Below, piece by piece: positions 14,238 to 22,437 of a stretch of 25,576 nt of DNA. A model generated the notes under the pieces. That model was not told the origin of the DNA, ran no database searches, and saw nothing but the letters and a program-made list of their open reading frames with translations. Both the position numbers and the translations under genes were made by a program. Origin of the DNA: CAYPKW01 sp964411425 (lineage in GTDB: Bacteria; Pseudomonadota; Alphaproteobacteria; Dongiales; Dongiaceae); NCBI GenBank assembly GCA_964411425.1, contig CAYPKW010000031.1, forward strand, positions 1-25,576, in the 5' to 3' direction. Positions within the stretch are counted from its first letter, which is position 1; each line of letters begins with the position of its first letter.

Positions 14238-14298
14238 AGCGTTCGATCTTCTTCTTGTGCATGTACCGGGCAGAGACCGAATGCTCGTCGTCCGGCCT
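14203..14298 (-). pseudogene. brnT: C-terminal remnant of a BrnT-family toxin
   Basis: The minus-strand frame ending at 14203 reads SVSARYMHKKKIERYEEENP, the characteristic BrnT tail (xISARxMHkKExxxYE). It overlaps the antitoxin start by 35 bp as in intact operons. Upstream of about 14298 the frame stays open but runs into the promoter region and 5' end of the opposite FAD oxidase gene and no longer resembles BrnT; the catalytic N-terminal part is not found in any frame. I infer a deletion that joined the toxin tail to the FAD oxidase locus. Confidence 0.6.
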
Positions 14299-14429
14299 GA
14301 TCGCCGGCCTTGTGCCAGGAGCGGTCGGTAGATCGCCTGAAAAAATGCGGATATACTTACTCTTCGTTGATTGCTCGGCTGTTAGCCCGCCTTGCCATCC
14401 GAGGCTCGCCCTTCGAGAGGGACCGTGAC

Positions 14430-15806
14430 ATGACGTCAGCGCCTTCCAAATCCCAGGTTGTGACCGAGCTCGCTGGCACGTTTGGCGGCCAACTGCTCCA
14501 GCCGGCCGATCCGGGCTACGAAGAAGCGCGGCGAGTCCACAACGGTCTGGTGAACAAACGGCCCGCATTGATCGCCCGATGCAAGGGCACGGCCGATATC
14601 GCCGACGCCGTGGCGCTCGCGCGGAAGCTGAACCTGGAAGTCGCGGTCCGGGGCGGCGGCCACAACGTGGCGGGCCGCGCGACCGTCGACGGCGGGCTGA
14701 TGATCGACTTGGCGCCGATGAAAGGCATTCATGTCGATCCGAAGGCGCGCACCGCCCGGGCGCAAGGCGGCGCCAACTGGGCCGAATTCAACCGCGAGAC
14801 GCAGCTTCATGGCTTGGCCTGCACCGGCGGCGTGGTGTCCACCACGGGGATCGCGGGCCTCACCCTTGGCGGCGGAATCGGTTGGTTGATGGGCAAATAC
14901 GGCCTGGCGCTCGACAACCTGCTGTCGGCGGAGATCGTCACCGCGGACGGTAAAATCCTCAAGGCGAGCGCGGACGAGAACGCCGATCTGTTCTGGGCGG
15001 TGCGCGGCGGAGGCGGCAATTTCGGCGTGGCGGCCTCGCTCGAATACCGCGTTCATCCGGTGGGCCCCACGATTACCGGCGGCCTCGTCGCCCATCCCTT
15101 CGAGCGCGCCCGGGAGGTGCTGCGGCATTACCGCTCTGTCACGGCCTCGGCGCCCGACGAGCTCACGGTCGTCGTGGCCCTGAATCATGCCGGCGACGGA
15201 TCGGGCGCGAAGCTAGCGGCGATGGCGGCCGGCCACTGCGGCCCGCCCGGCGCCGGCGAGGCGGCAACCAAGCCGATCAAGACATTCGGCCCGCCCGCGC
15301 TCGATGCCTTCGGTCCGATACCCTACTGCCAACTTAACTCGATGCTGGATGCGGGCTTTCCAAGGGGGGCGCTCAATTACTGGAAGTCGAGCTTTCTAGA
15401 TCGACTAAGCGATGAGGCGATCGACATGATGATTGAGTGCTTCGCCAAGTGCCCGACTCCAATGGGTGGTTTGTTTCTCGAGCACCTCCATGGCGCCGTC
15501 AGCCGGATCGGAGTGGCCGATACCGCATTTCCGCATCGCTCGGATGGCTATAATCTGCTCGTGCTGTCGCAATGGACGGATTCAGCCATTACCGATCGCT
15601 GCATTGCCTGGGCCCGCGACTCATATACGGCGATGGCGCCCTTCATGGCCAAGGGCCGCTACGCCAACTACCTGGGCGACGACGAGGCCGGGGATACGGC
15701 GGCCGCCGCCTATGGACCCAACTATCGGCGGCTGCAACAGATCAAGGCCAAGTACGATCCGACGAATTTTTTCCACATCAACCAGAACATCCGCCCGTTG
15801 TCGTGA
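14430..15806 (+). CDS. FAD-binding oxidoreductase, berberine-bridge (BBE) family
   Basis: A 458-aa flavoprotein with the PCMH-type FAD domain (about 45-215) and a C-terminal BBE segment ending YDPTNFFHINQNI. H78 in RGGGHNVAG is the likely covalent flavin attachment site. The second attachment cysteine found in bicovalent members would align within TGGVVSTTGIAGLTLGGG, where valine appears, so flavin is probably bound once. Substrate is unknown; relatives oxidise sugars or alkaloid-like compounds. No signal peptide. The ATG at 14430 is preceded by GAGAGGG; a longer frame exists upstream but is not conserved. Codon use from about 15300 on includes more A/T-ending codons than before. Confidence 0.87.
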   Translation: MTSAPSKSQVVTELAGTFGGQLLQPADPGYEEARRVHNGLVNKRPALIARCKGTADIADAVALARKLNLEVAVRGGGHNVAGRATVDGGLMIDLAPMKGIHVDPKARTARAQGGANWAEFNRETQLHGLACTGGVVSTTGIAGLTLGGGIGWLMGKYGLALDNLLSAEIVTADGKILKASADENADLFWAVRGGGGNFGVAASLEYRVHPVGPTITGGLVAHPFERAREVLRHYRSVTASAPDELTVVVALNHAGDGSGAKLAAMAAGHCGPPGAGEAATKPIKTFGPPALDAFGPIPYCQLNSMLDAGFPRGALNYWKSSFLDRLSDEAIDMMIECFAKCPTPMGGLFLEHLHGAVSRIGVADTAFPHRSDGYNLLVLSQWTDSAITDRCIAWARDSYTAMAPFMAKGRYANYLGDDEAGDTAAAAYGPNYRRLQQIKAKYDPTNFFHINQNIRPLS

Positions 15807-16180
15807 GTAACGTTGCGCCGGCCGTGCCCGTCGCGGGGCACCGGTAGTCGCTGGGTCCGCTTCGGGTCGAACTGAGTCACGACCGTGCCGCGCGACCGCT
15901 TGACTTATAGGAGCAAAGTCCCATAGAGTAGGCGCTCGCTCGTCCGCGCGCTTTGCGGCTGCTGTTTGTCATCGTGAATGACGTTCGCGCTGCCGGCCCA
16001 GGGGGCCGCCGGGAGGCCGAAATCCGCCCGGCTCGGGCCGGTCGGACCCACTACATGTTGTGGCCTATCCGGCGATCGCCCAGCGAGCGCCTACTAGGCT
16101 CCCGCTGCGCATGGGGTTGATCGTTCATTTTTTTACCCTCTCGCCGGGCCCGCTGGGCGATGGGCGAACGATTTCTCGGC
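15807..16180. other. 374-bp gap with a 14-bp inverted repeat; no gene seen
   Basis: Just after the FAD oxidase GTGCCC (15824-15829) and GGGCAC (15836-15841) form a weak terminator-like hairpin. AGTAGGCGCTCGCT (15927-15940) and its exact reverse complement (16082-16095) bound 169 bp of GC-rich, non-coding DNA, which may be a decayed mobile unit. No reading frame with gene-like codon use was found. Confidence 0.5.
15927..16095. repeat. 169-bp unit bounded by 14-bp inverted repeats
   Basis: Perfect 14-bp inverted ends AGTAGGCGCTCGCT, flanked by ATAG on the left and AGGC on the right, with no clear target duplication. Possible MITE remnant. Confidence 0.4.
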
Positions 16181-16537
16181 TCAATAGAGCCGGCCGCCGT
16201 TGGGCACCGGGCGGTCGGGGCCGATCATCACCACCTCGCCCCGGCCGTCGGGGAATCCCAGCACCAGCACCTCGGACATGAACTTGCCGATCTGCCTGGG
16301 CGGAAAGTTGACGACGGCGGCCACCTGGCGGCCGACCAATTGTTCCTCGCGGTAATGCCGGGTGACCTGGGCCGATGACTTAAGCAAGCCCAGCTCGGCG
16401 CCGAAGTCGATGCGCAGCTTGAAGGCCGGCGCGCGCGCCCCCTCGAACGGCTCGGCCGCCACGATCGTGCCGACCCTGATGTCGACCTTGCGGAAGTCCT
16501 CGAACGAGATGGTGCGCGGGGCGGGTTCGCGCGGCAT
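16181..16537 (-). CDS. csaA: CsaA-type tRNA-binding domain protein
   Basis: A 118-aa single OB-fold protein of the Trbp111/CsaA type. It shows the family opening ISFEDFRKVDIRVGTIVAAEP, seen as FEDFRKVDIRVGTI, then NFPPRQIGKFMSEVLVLG and a C-terminal PDRPVPNGGRLY. Members bind tRNA non-specifically as dimers and have been proposed as export chaperones. The ATG at 16537 is preferred: AAAGGA stands about 10 bp upstream and the length then fits the family; an upstream in-frame GTG at 16564 would add nine residues. It stands alone between repeat-rich stretches. Confidence 0.88.
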   Translation of the reverse strand: MPREPAPRTISFEDFRKVDIRVGTIVAAEPFEGARAPAFKLRIDFGAELGLLKSSAQVTRHYREEQLVGRQVAAVVNFPPRQIGKFMSEVLVLGFPDGRGEVVMIGPDRPVPNGGRLY

Positions 16538-16588
16538 GGCGGAAGCGTCCTTTCGGACTTTCACTAAGCATGGAGGCCGCCAAAAGCC

Positions 16589-16724
16589 TAGAGCCTGATC
16601 GCTTCACATTGGAGCACGACGGGCTTCAATGTGAAGCATGAATCAGGCTCTACGTGTTGAATCCAGAGCAAGATTCACGTTTCAGATTGGATCGTTCCGA
16701 TTCAATCTGAAACGATCTTGCTCT
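16589..16724. repeat. Two adjacent bulged hairpins of one repeat family
   Basis: The first pairs TAGAGCCTGAT..CTTCACATTG (16589-16611) with CAATGTGAAG..ATCAGGCTCTA (16627-16652). The second pairs AGAGCAAGATTCACGTTTCA (from 16665) with TGAAACGATCTTGCTCT (16708-16724). In each a 2-3 nt bulge sits at the same place, after GAT. The two share the frame AGAGC..GAT and CA.ATTG, so they are diverged copies of one palindromic intergenic repeat family. Confidence 0.7.
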
Positions 16725-16726
16725 AT

Positions 16727-16750
16727 GGCCGCTCCCCGGGGGAAGCGGCC
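16727..16750 (-). terminator. Hairpin after the phasin gene
   Basis: GGCCGCT (16727-16733) pairs with AGCGGCC (16744-16750), with CCC/GGG continuing the stem inside. It lies 22 bp past the phasin stop on the minus strand. No U-run follows, so termination strength is uncertain. Confidence 0.4.
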
Positions 16751-16771
16751 CTTCGATCGGTCGCGCGAAGG

Positions 16772-17281
16772 TTACTGCGCGGCGGTCTTCTTGGCGCCCT
16801 TGCCGGCGATCGCCACCTGGACCTCGTCCAGGTTCTCGCCGAAGCGCTTGCTCAAGAGGTCGAACGCCTCGCCGCCCGACTTCTGCAGCAGCTCGGAAAA
16901 CTCGCGCAGATTGACGAGCGCGGTCTCGAAGCCTTCCTTCACGAGGGTCGCCTGCCTGGCGAACTTGTCCTCCGGCGTGCCGGTCGCGGTCAGCGACTTG
17001 CTCAGCTCCGAGAACTCCTCGACGCTCTGCCGCACGATCTCGGCCTGGCGCTGGGCAACTGCCTGCATGCCCTGCAGGGCGATGCGGTTGGCCGCCGCCA
17101 CTGCCTCGAAATTCTTGCGCTGGCTGTTCACGATGGCCTCGACGTCCACCGACGGGGCCTTGCCATTGATGAACATCTTCGAGAAGTCGCCGACCATCCG
17201 GTTGTAGTCGGCATAGAACTGCGAGAAGTCGGTGATCTTGGGGAACTCGGTCCCGAAGGCCGTCTGGGATGCCTTGGCCAT
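16772..17281 (-). CDS. Phasin family protein (PHB granule coat)
   Basis: A 169-aa helical, amphipathic protein of the alphaproteobacterial phasin type. Phasins cover polyhydroxyalkanoate granules and control their number and size. The sequence has the FNGKAP-like motif (MFINGKAPSVDVEAIVNSQR, seen as NGKAPSVDVEAI), followed by long heptad-rich helices with QRKNFEAVAAANRIALQGMQ and a Lys/Ala-rich tail (GKGAKKTAAQ). The start ATG at 17281 is preceded by AGGAGAA. A strong promoter and several TGC-rich sites stand upstream, consistent with control by PhaR. No PHA synthase gene is in the window. A TetR gene lies upstream on the same strand. Confidence 0.88.
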   Translation of the reverse strand: MAKASQTAFGTEFPKITDFSQFYADYNRMVGDFSKMFINGKAPSVDVEAIVNSQRKNFEAVAAANRIALQGMQAVAQRQAEIVRQSVEEFSELSKSLTATGTPEDKFARQATLVKEGFETALVNLREFSELLQKSGGEAFDLLSKRFGENLDEVQVAIAGKGAKKTAAQ

Positions 17282-17332
17282 GTTGATTCTCCTAGCTAAG
17301 TCAGATGGTTGCGCGCTTGGCGCGGGGCGTTA

Positions 17333-17399
17333 TGCTGCACTGCACAAACCATATATAGTTTCTTGCTGCACATGCGTCAAGAATAATGTTGCAGTGCGA
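17333..17399. promoter_or_regulatory. PhaR-like TGC-rich operator cluster
   Basis: TGCTGCACTGCACAA (17333-17347) covers the predicted phasin start point, TTGCTGCACATGC (17363-17375) lies in the promoter spacer, and TTGCAGTGC (17389-17397), the inverse of GCACTGCAA, stands just upstream of the -35 box. PhaR repressors of phasin genes bind TGC-rich or CTGC/GCAG sites, so these are good candidates; the link is by motif type only. Confidence 0.5.
17352..17380 (-). promoter_or_regulatory. Phasin promoter
   Basis: On the minus strand TTGACG (17380-17375), 17 bp and TATATA (17357-17352) make a near-consensus promoter. Transcription should begin near 17345, within a TGCACTGCA motif. Confidence 0.65.
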
Positions 17400-17454
17400 T
17401 AAACTTCTTTTGAAGGCCCCACGCCTCAGGGCCCCAGGGCCGCCGGCCTGAGCC

Positions 17455-18072
17455 TTACGCCGCGCGCCGGCGCGCCAGCGCCCCGAGACAGCGCTCGGCC
17501 TGGCGCAATCGGCGGTCGAGGGCCGCCATCGTGGCGGCCCGGTCGGCGCTTTCGTCGCCCAGCCAGACGCGCAAGGTGGCGAGGTAGATGGCCCCCAGCC
17601 CCTTGACGCGGACGGCGCCCGCGAGACCGTCGGCGGTGAGGCCGGCCGCCTCCAGCATGGCCGCCATGGAGCGCCGGAAGGCACAACCGCCGCACAACAG
17701 CGCCACCGGGTCGCAGAGGGTGGCGCGCAGCACCGATGCGATCGCCGCCCGGTGCGGCGCGAGGGCGTCGAACCGGCGCATCACTACGTCGAACAGCCGG
17801 TCCCGGGCCGAGCCCTCGGGCGCATCGGCGGCGACTGCCGCCATGACCGCGCGATCGGTGCGCCGCAGGAACGCCTCCAGGATCGCAAGCTTGGAAGGAA
17901 AGGTCGCGTGCAGCTCGGCCAACGACAGCCGTGCCGCCGCCGCTATGTCGGCGAGCGCGATGCCGCCCCAAGGGCGTTTTGCCGCCAGCGCCAGCGCCGC
18001 GTCGATGATCCTTTCCTTCGGGTCGCTCGGCGCCGCTTTGCGCGGCGCGCGCCGGGTCGATTTCCGCGCCAT
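17455..18072 (-). CDS. TetR-family transcriptional regulator
   Basis: A 205-aa protein with an N-terminal basic extension and a TetR HTH at about residues 20-66 (ERIIDAALALAAK, GIALADIAAAARLSLAEL, FPSKLAILEAFL). The C-terminal half is helical with no recognised ligand motif. It starts at ATG 18072 (MARKSTRR); a longer upstream frame reads through the ybaK tail and is not credible. It is the gene before the phasin on the same strand, separated by about 170 bp that hold the phasin's own promoter. A role in PHA or fatty-acid control is only inferred from the neighbour. Confidence 0.85.
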   Translation of the reverse strand: MARKSTRRAPRKAAPSDPKERIIDAALALAAKRPWGGIALADIAAAARLSLAELHATFPSKLAILEAFLRRTDRAVMAAVAADAPEGSARDRLFDVVMRRFDALAPHRAAIASVLRATLCDPVALLCGGCAFRRSMAAMLEAAGLTADGLAGAVRVKGLGAIYLATLRVWLGDESADRAATMAALDRRLRQAERCLGALARRRAA

Positions 18073-18136
18073 GACCGCCTCTCCCCGCCATTTCGCCGCC
18101 AGTCTAGAGCGGCGCCGGCCGCGAGAGAAGAGCAAG

Positions 18137-18657
18137 TCACTTGACCCCAATGACCCGGCCTCCGGAGATGGCCGGGAGCTCGGCCGGCCGCAGGCGGAAC
18201 ACCGTGCGCGGCGTGCCGGCGGCGGCCCAGATCTCGGGCCACTGCATGAGATCCTCGTCGATGAAGACCGCGAGCGGCCCCGCCTTCGCGAAGCCCGCTT
18301 CGGCGGGCGAAGCAAGGTCGGCATGGCCCAGCGGCGCCACGCCGCCGATGGCGAATCCGGTGCGCTCGCGCACGAAGTCGGCGTCGGCCTTGCCGATGGC
18401 CTCGCCGAGCGCCGCCGCGATCTTCGCCTCGTCGACCCGGTTGACGCCGCTGGCGATGACCAGCACCGGGCGGCCCGAGCCGGCGCGGAACACGATGGAC
18501 TTGGCGATCTGGGCCACCCGGCAGCCGATGGCCGCGGCGGCGTCGGCGGCGGTGCGGGTGCCGCCGTCGAATTCGACGATCTCGGCGGCGTGGCCCCGCG
18601 CCAGCAAGGCCGCGCGCACGCGCTCGGCGCCGGCCGGCAGCGGCGGGGACATAAGCA

Positions 18658-18658
<1 letters not shown>
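18137..18658 (-). CDS. YbaK/EbsC-type aminoacyl-tRNA deacylase
   Basis: A 173-aa protein of the YbaK/ProX editing fold. Motifs include RVAQIAKSIVFRAG (with the lysine common to the active site), LVIASGVNRVDEAKI, and the GFAIGGVAPLGH loop typical of YbaK-like deacylases. These hydrolyse mischarged tRNA, for example Cys-tRNA(Pro) in YbaK; the exact substrate cannot be told here. The ATG at 18658 overlaps the proC stop (TGATG), and a second ATG at 18652 is possible. It is the last gene of the ybjN-proC-ybaK operon. Confidence 0.87.
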
Positions 18659-19473
<815 letters not shown>

Positions 19474-19504
19474 GTCGAGGCCGCCGGCATGGCCGGAACG
19501 GAGG

Positions 19505-20008
19505 CTAGGCTTCGCCCTTGGTGTCGAGCAGCGCCGCGGCGATGGCTTCGGCGGGGCGCCGCCCGCCCCACAGCACGAACTGGAAAGCGGGGAAGAACCG
19601 GTCGCATTCGCTGAAGGCGATGTCCACCAGGTCCTCGAGTTGCTCGACGCTGACGCCGGCCGCGCCGCGCAGTAATACCGTGTGACGGAACACCGGCACC
19701 TTCTCCTCCGAGCACAGGTCGAAGTGGCCGAGCCACAGCTTCTCGTTTATGAGCGCCAGCAACTCCACCAGGTCGGCCCGTTTCTGCGTCGGCAGCCGGG
19801 TGTCCACCCGGCAGGACAAGTAGATGGCGTTGTGCTCCTGGTGCCAGGCGACGAACATGCGGTAGTCGCTCCAGCGCCCGCTCAACTCGATCACCATCTC
19901 GGCGTCGGTCACCCGGTCGAACGCCCATTGGTTGGCGTCGACCAGCTCCTGCAGAACATCGAGGGGGTTCGATCGCAGGCGGCCAGCCCGAGCTAGCGAA
20001 AATGCCAT
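19505..20008 (-). CDS. YbjN-domain protein
   Basis: A 167-aa protein of the YbjN family common before proC in alphaproteobacteria. Family features include the opening NPLDVLQELVDANQWAFDR, the WHQEHNAIYLSCRVD strand region, LLALINEKLWLGHFDL, and the C-terminal CDRFFPAFQFVLWGGRRPAEAIAAAL. These proteins resemble type III secretion chaperone folds and have no settled function. ATG 20008 is chosen because GGGGAGGTGCTGGC precedes it; longer frames upstream are not conserved. Confidence 0.88.
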   Translation of the reverse strand: MAFSLARAGRLRSNPLDVLQELVDANQWAFDRVTDAEMVIELSGRWSDYRMFVAWHQEHNAIYLSCRVDTRLPTQKRADLVELLALINEKLWLGHFDLCSEEKVPVFRHTVLLRGAAGVSVEQLEDLVDIAFSECDRFFPAFQFVLWGGRRPAEAIAAALLDTKGEA

Positions 20009-20145
20009 GCCAGCACCTCCCCTGCGGTCGGCCGGCGGCCGATCGGCCTTGCCGAAGGGTCTGGGACCACATATTTGGCGTAAGGGGCCCCCGACCCACC
20101 ATATGTAGGGTGCCCGATCGCAGACTCGAACGCAATGGCTGTTTT

Positions 20146-20430
20146 TCAAGTCGAAGGTTTTTCACCACTTCTTGCCGTGCGCCGCCTGCTCGGCTTGGCT
20201 TCGAGGGCCGCCAACCGGGCGGCGACGGCCTCCTGCTCGGTGCGCGCCTTGACGGCCATCGCCTTCACCGCCTCGAACTCCTCGCGGCTCACCAGGTCCA
20301 TGTCGGCGAAGAGGCGCCGGAAATGCTCCTTGAGGCGGGTCTCCACCTCGCGCCTCATGCCGAGCAGCCCGCCGGCGGCGCCGGTCGCAAGCTGCGCCAA
20401 GTCGTCCAACAGTCGGTTCTGCGTCTGCAT
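20146..20430 (-). CDS. ubiK: UbiK/YqiC-type accessory factor (BMFP domain)
   Basis: A 94-aa coiled-coil protein of the BMFP/YqiC family, whose E. coli member UbiK helps ubiquinone synthesis. It has NRLLDDLAQLATGAAGGLLGMRREVE, MDLVSREEFEAVKAMAVKAR, and a C-terminal coiled coil (EAVAARLAALEAK) followed by a basic tail. Members form trimers and interact with membranes. CGGAGA precedes the ATG at 20430. It is divergent from lgt, the usual arrangement in this class. Confidence 0.87.
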   Translation of the reverse strand: MQTQNRLLDDLAQLATGAAGGLLGMRREVETRLKEHFRRLFADMDLVSREEFEAVKAMAVKARTEQEAVAARLAALEAKPSRRRTARSGEKPST

Positions 20431-20554
20431 GGGGGTCTCCGATTATGCGGAACGAAGCATCATAGGCTCCGGCAGGAGGCCGTGCTAAACGTTTCGGCCG
20501 GCTGCCCCGGTCGGCGCGTCTCGCTCCGGTTCGGGGATTGAGAGTTCTGTCGGC

Positions 20555-21355
20555 ATGTTCCTCGCACTGCCCTTCCCGGCCATCGACCCGGTGCTGATCT
20601 CGATCGGGCCGTTCGCCATCCGCTGGTACGCGTTGTCCTACGTGGCCGGCATCCTCGTCGGCTGGCGCTACTGTCGCTACTTGGCCGGCCGCGCGCCCGG
20701 CATCGTCACCAAGCCCGATATGGACGACCTGGTGGTGTGGGCCACGCTCGGCGTCGTGCTGGGCGGCCGGCTCGGATACGTGTTGTTCTACCAGCCGCTC
20801 TATTTCCTCTATCACCCGCTGGAGATCTTGCGCGTGTGGGGCGGCGGCATGTCGTTCCACGGCGGTCTCGTCGGCGTCATCCTGGCGATGATCCTGTTCG
20901 CGCGCCGGCGCCGACTTCCCTTCTTCGCGGTGGCGGACATCGTGGCGGCGGCCACGCCCATCGGGCTCGGCCTCGGTCGGCTCGCCAACTTCGTCAACGG
21001 CGAGCTGTACGGCCGGGCGAGCGACGTGCCCTGGGCCATGGTGTTCCCCGAAGGCGGAGCCTTGCCGCGCCACCCGAGCCAGCTATACCAGGCCGGGCTC
21101 GAGGGGCTGCTGCTGTTCGCGGTCCTGTACGCGCTCGCCCGCCGCGATGGCGTGCGCGAGCGCCTCGGATTCGTCAGCGGCGCCTTCCTCGCGGGCTACG
21201 CGGCGGCGCGCATGGTCGGCGAACTGTTTCGCGAGCCCGACGCGCAGCTCGGTTTCCTCCTCGGCGGCACGACCATGGGCCAGTGGCTGTCGCTGCCGAT
21301 GCTGCTGGCGGGCATCCTGTTCATGGCGCGGTCGCGCCGGCGGACGGTCGGGTGA
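20555..21355 (+). CDS. lgt: Prolipoprotein diacylglyceryl transferase
   Basis: Lgt transfers diacylglycerol from phosphatidylglycerol to the lipobox cysteine of prolipoproteins in the inner membrane. The 266-aa protein has several membrane helices, H102 in GGGMSFHGGLVG and R142 in the Lgt signature GRLANFVNGELYGR (141-154), plus PRHPSQLYQAGLEG. These match the essential histidine and arginine of the E. coli enzyme. The ATG at 20555 has only a weak GAGAG upstream. The stop overlaps the next start (GTGA), so it leads the operon lgt-midA-pgeF-M24. Confidence 0.95.
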   Translation: MFLALPFPAIDPVLISIGPFAIRWYALSYVAGILVGWRYCRYLAGRAPGIVTKPDMDDLVVWATLGVVLGGRLGYVLFYQPLYFLYHPLEILRVWGGGMSFHGGLVGVILAMILFARRRRLPFFAVADIVAAATPIGLGLGRLANFVNGELYGRASDVPWAMVFPEGGALPRHPSQLYQAGLEGLLLFAVLYALARRDGVRERLGFVSGAFLAGYAAARMVGELFREPDAQLGFLLGGTTMGQWLSLPMLLAGILFMARSRRRTVG

Positions 21356-22419
21356 GCGAGCTTCACCTGCACCTGGCGCGGCGCATCCGCGCCGCCGGTC
21401 CGCTCACCGTCGCCGACTACATGGCCGAGGCGCTGGGCCACCCGCGCTTGGGCTACTACCGGCGCGCCGACCCGTTCGGCATGGCGGGCGATTTCATCAC
21501 CGCGCCGGAGGTGAGCCAGGCGTTCGGCGAGCTGATCGGCCTGTGGTGCGTCGAGGTGTGGCGCCAGATGGGCGAGCCGGCGCCGGTGCGCCTCGTCGAG
21601 CTCGGCCCCGGGCGCGGCACCATGATGGCGGACGCGCTGCGCGCCGCTCGGGTGCGGTCGCGCTTTCTCGCCGCCTCTGACCTGCATCTGGTGGAAACGA
21701 GCCCGCTGCTGCGGGCCCGCCAGGGCGAGACCCTGGCCGGTTTCAAGCCCGCCTGGCACGACGACTTCGCAGACGTACCCGACGGGCCGCTGCTGCTGCT
21801 GGCCAACGAGTTCTTCGACGCGCTGCCGATCCACCAGTTCCAGCGCGCGCGGGAAGGTTGGCGCGAGCGGCGAGTGGACCTGGCGCCCGACGGAGCGGCA
21901 TTGCGCTTTGTCCTCACTCCGCCGGGCCCGGCGCTGACGCTCGTCGAGCCGATCTTTCGCGCCGGCGCGCCGCTCGGCGCGGTGGCCGAGGTCTCGCCCC
22001 AGGCGCAGGCGCTCGCGGATGCCATCGCGCGCCGTGTCATTGCGGGCGGCGGGGCGGCGCTGGTCATCGATTACGCGGACGCCGGAGAAGGCGACAGCCT
22101 GCAAGCGGTGCGCCGGCACGCCACCCACGACGCGCTCGGCGATCCGGGCGCGGCGGACCTTAGCGCGCGGGTGGATTTCGCCGCCCTCGCCCGCGCCGCA
22201 CGGGCGGCCGGCGCCGGCGTGCACGGGCCGCTGCCGCAGGCCGAGCTTTTGCAGCGCCTCGGCATCCGGCTGCGCGCCGAGCGCCTCATGGACGCCGCGC
22301 CGGCCCAGGCGGCGGAGGTCCACGCCGGCCTTGAGCGCTTGCTCGAGATCGGCCAAATGGGCACCCTGTTCAAGGCGCTGGCGATTGCCGGACCTGGCGT
22401 AGCACCTCCCGGATTCTGA
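21352..22419 (+). CDS. MidA/NDUFAF7-family SAM-dependent methyltransferase
   Basis: A 355-aa class I methyltransferase of the MidA/NDUFAF7 type (COG1565). The SAM loop is ELGPGRGT (83-90); other family features are LTVADYMAEALGHPRLGYY, GDFITAPEVSQAFGELIG, LLLANEFFDALPIHQF and LVIDYADAG. The human homologue methylates an arginine in complex I; the bacterial target is not known. The start is GTG 21352, which overlaps the lgt stop by 3 of 4 bases and gives the expected N-terminus. The gene pair lgt-midA-pgeF is a common alphaproteobacterial set. Confidence 0.9.
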   Translation: MSELHLHLARRIRAAGPLTVADYMAEALGHPRLGYYRRADPFGMAGDFITAPEVSQAFGELIGLWCVEVWRQMGEPAPVRLVELGPGRGTMMADALRAARVRSRFLAASDLHLVETSPLLRARQGETLAGFKPAWHDDFADVPDGPLLLLANEFFDALPIHQFQRAREGWRERRVDLAPDGAALRFVLTPPGPALTLVEPIFRAGAPLGAVAEVSPQAQALADAIARRVIAGGGAALVIDYADAGEGDSLQAVRRHATHDALGDPGAADLSARVDFAALARAARAAGAGVHGPLPQAELLQRLGIRLRAERLMDAAPAQAAEVHAGLERLLEIGQMGTLFKALAIAGPGVAPPGF

Positions 22420-22437
22420 CCGCGAGAGCTCGATCGG

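Noticed and set aside
20040..20110. ACATAT / ATATGT halves upstream of ybjN as an operator
   Set aside because: Only 6 bp match over about 32 bp of spacing, and no promoter could be placed with them.
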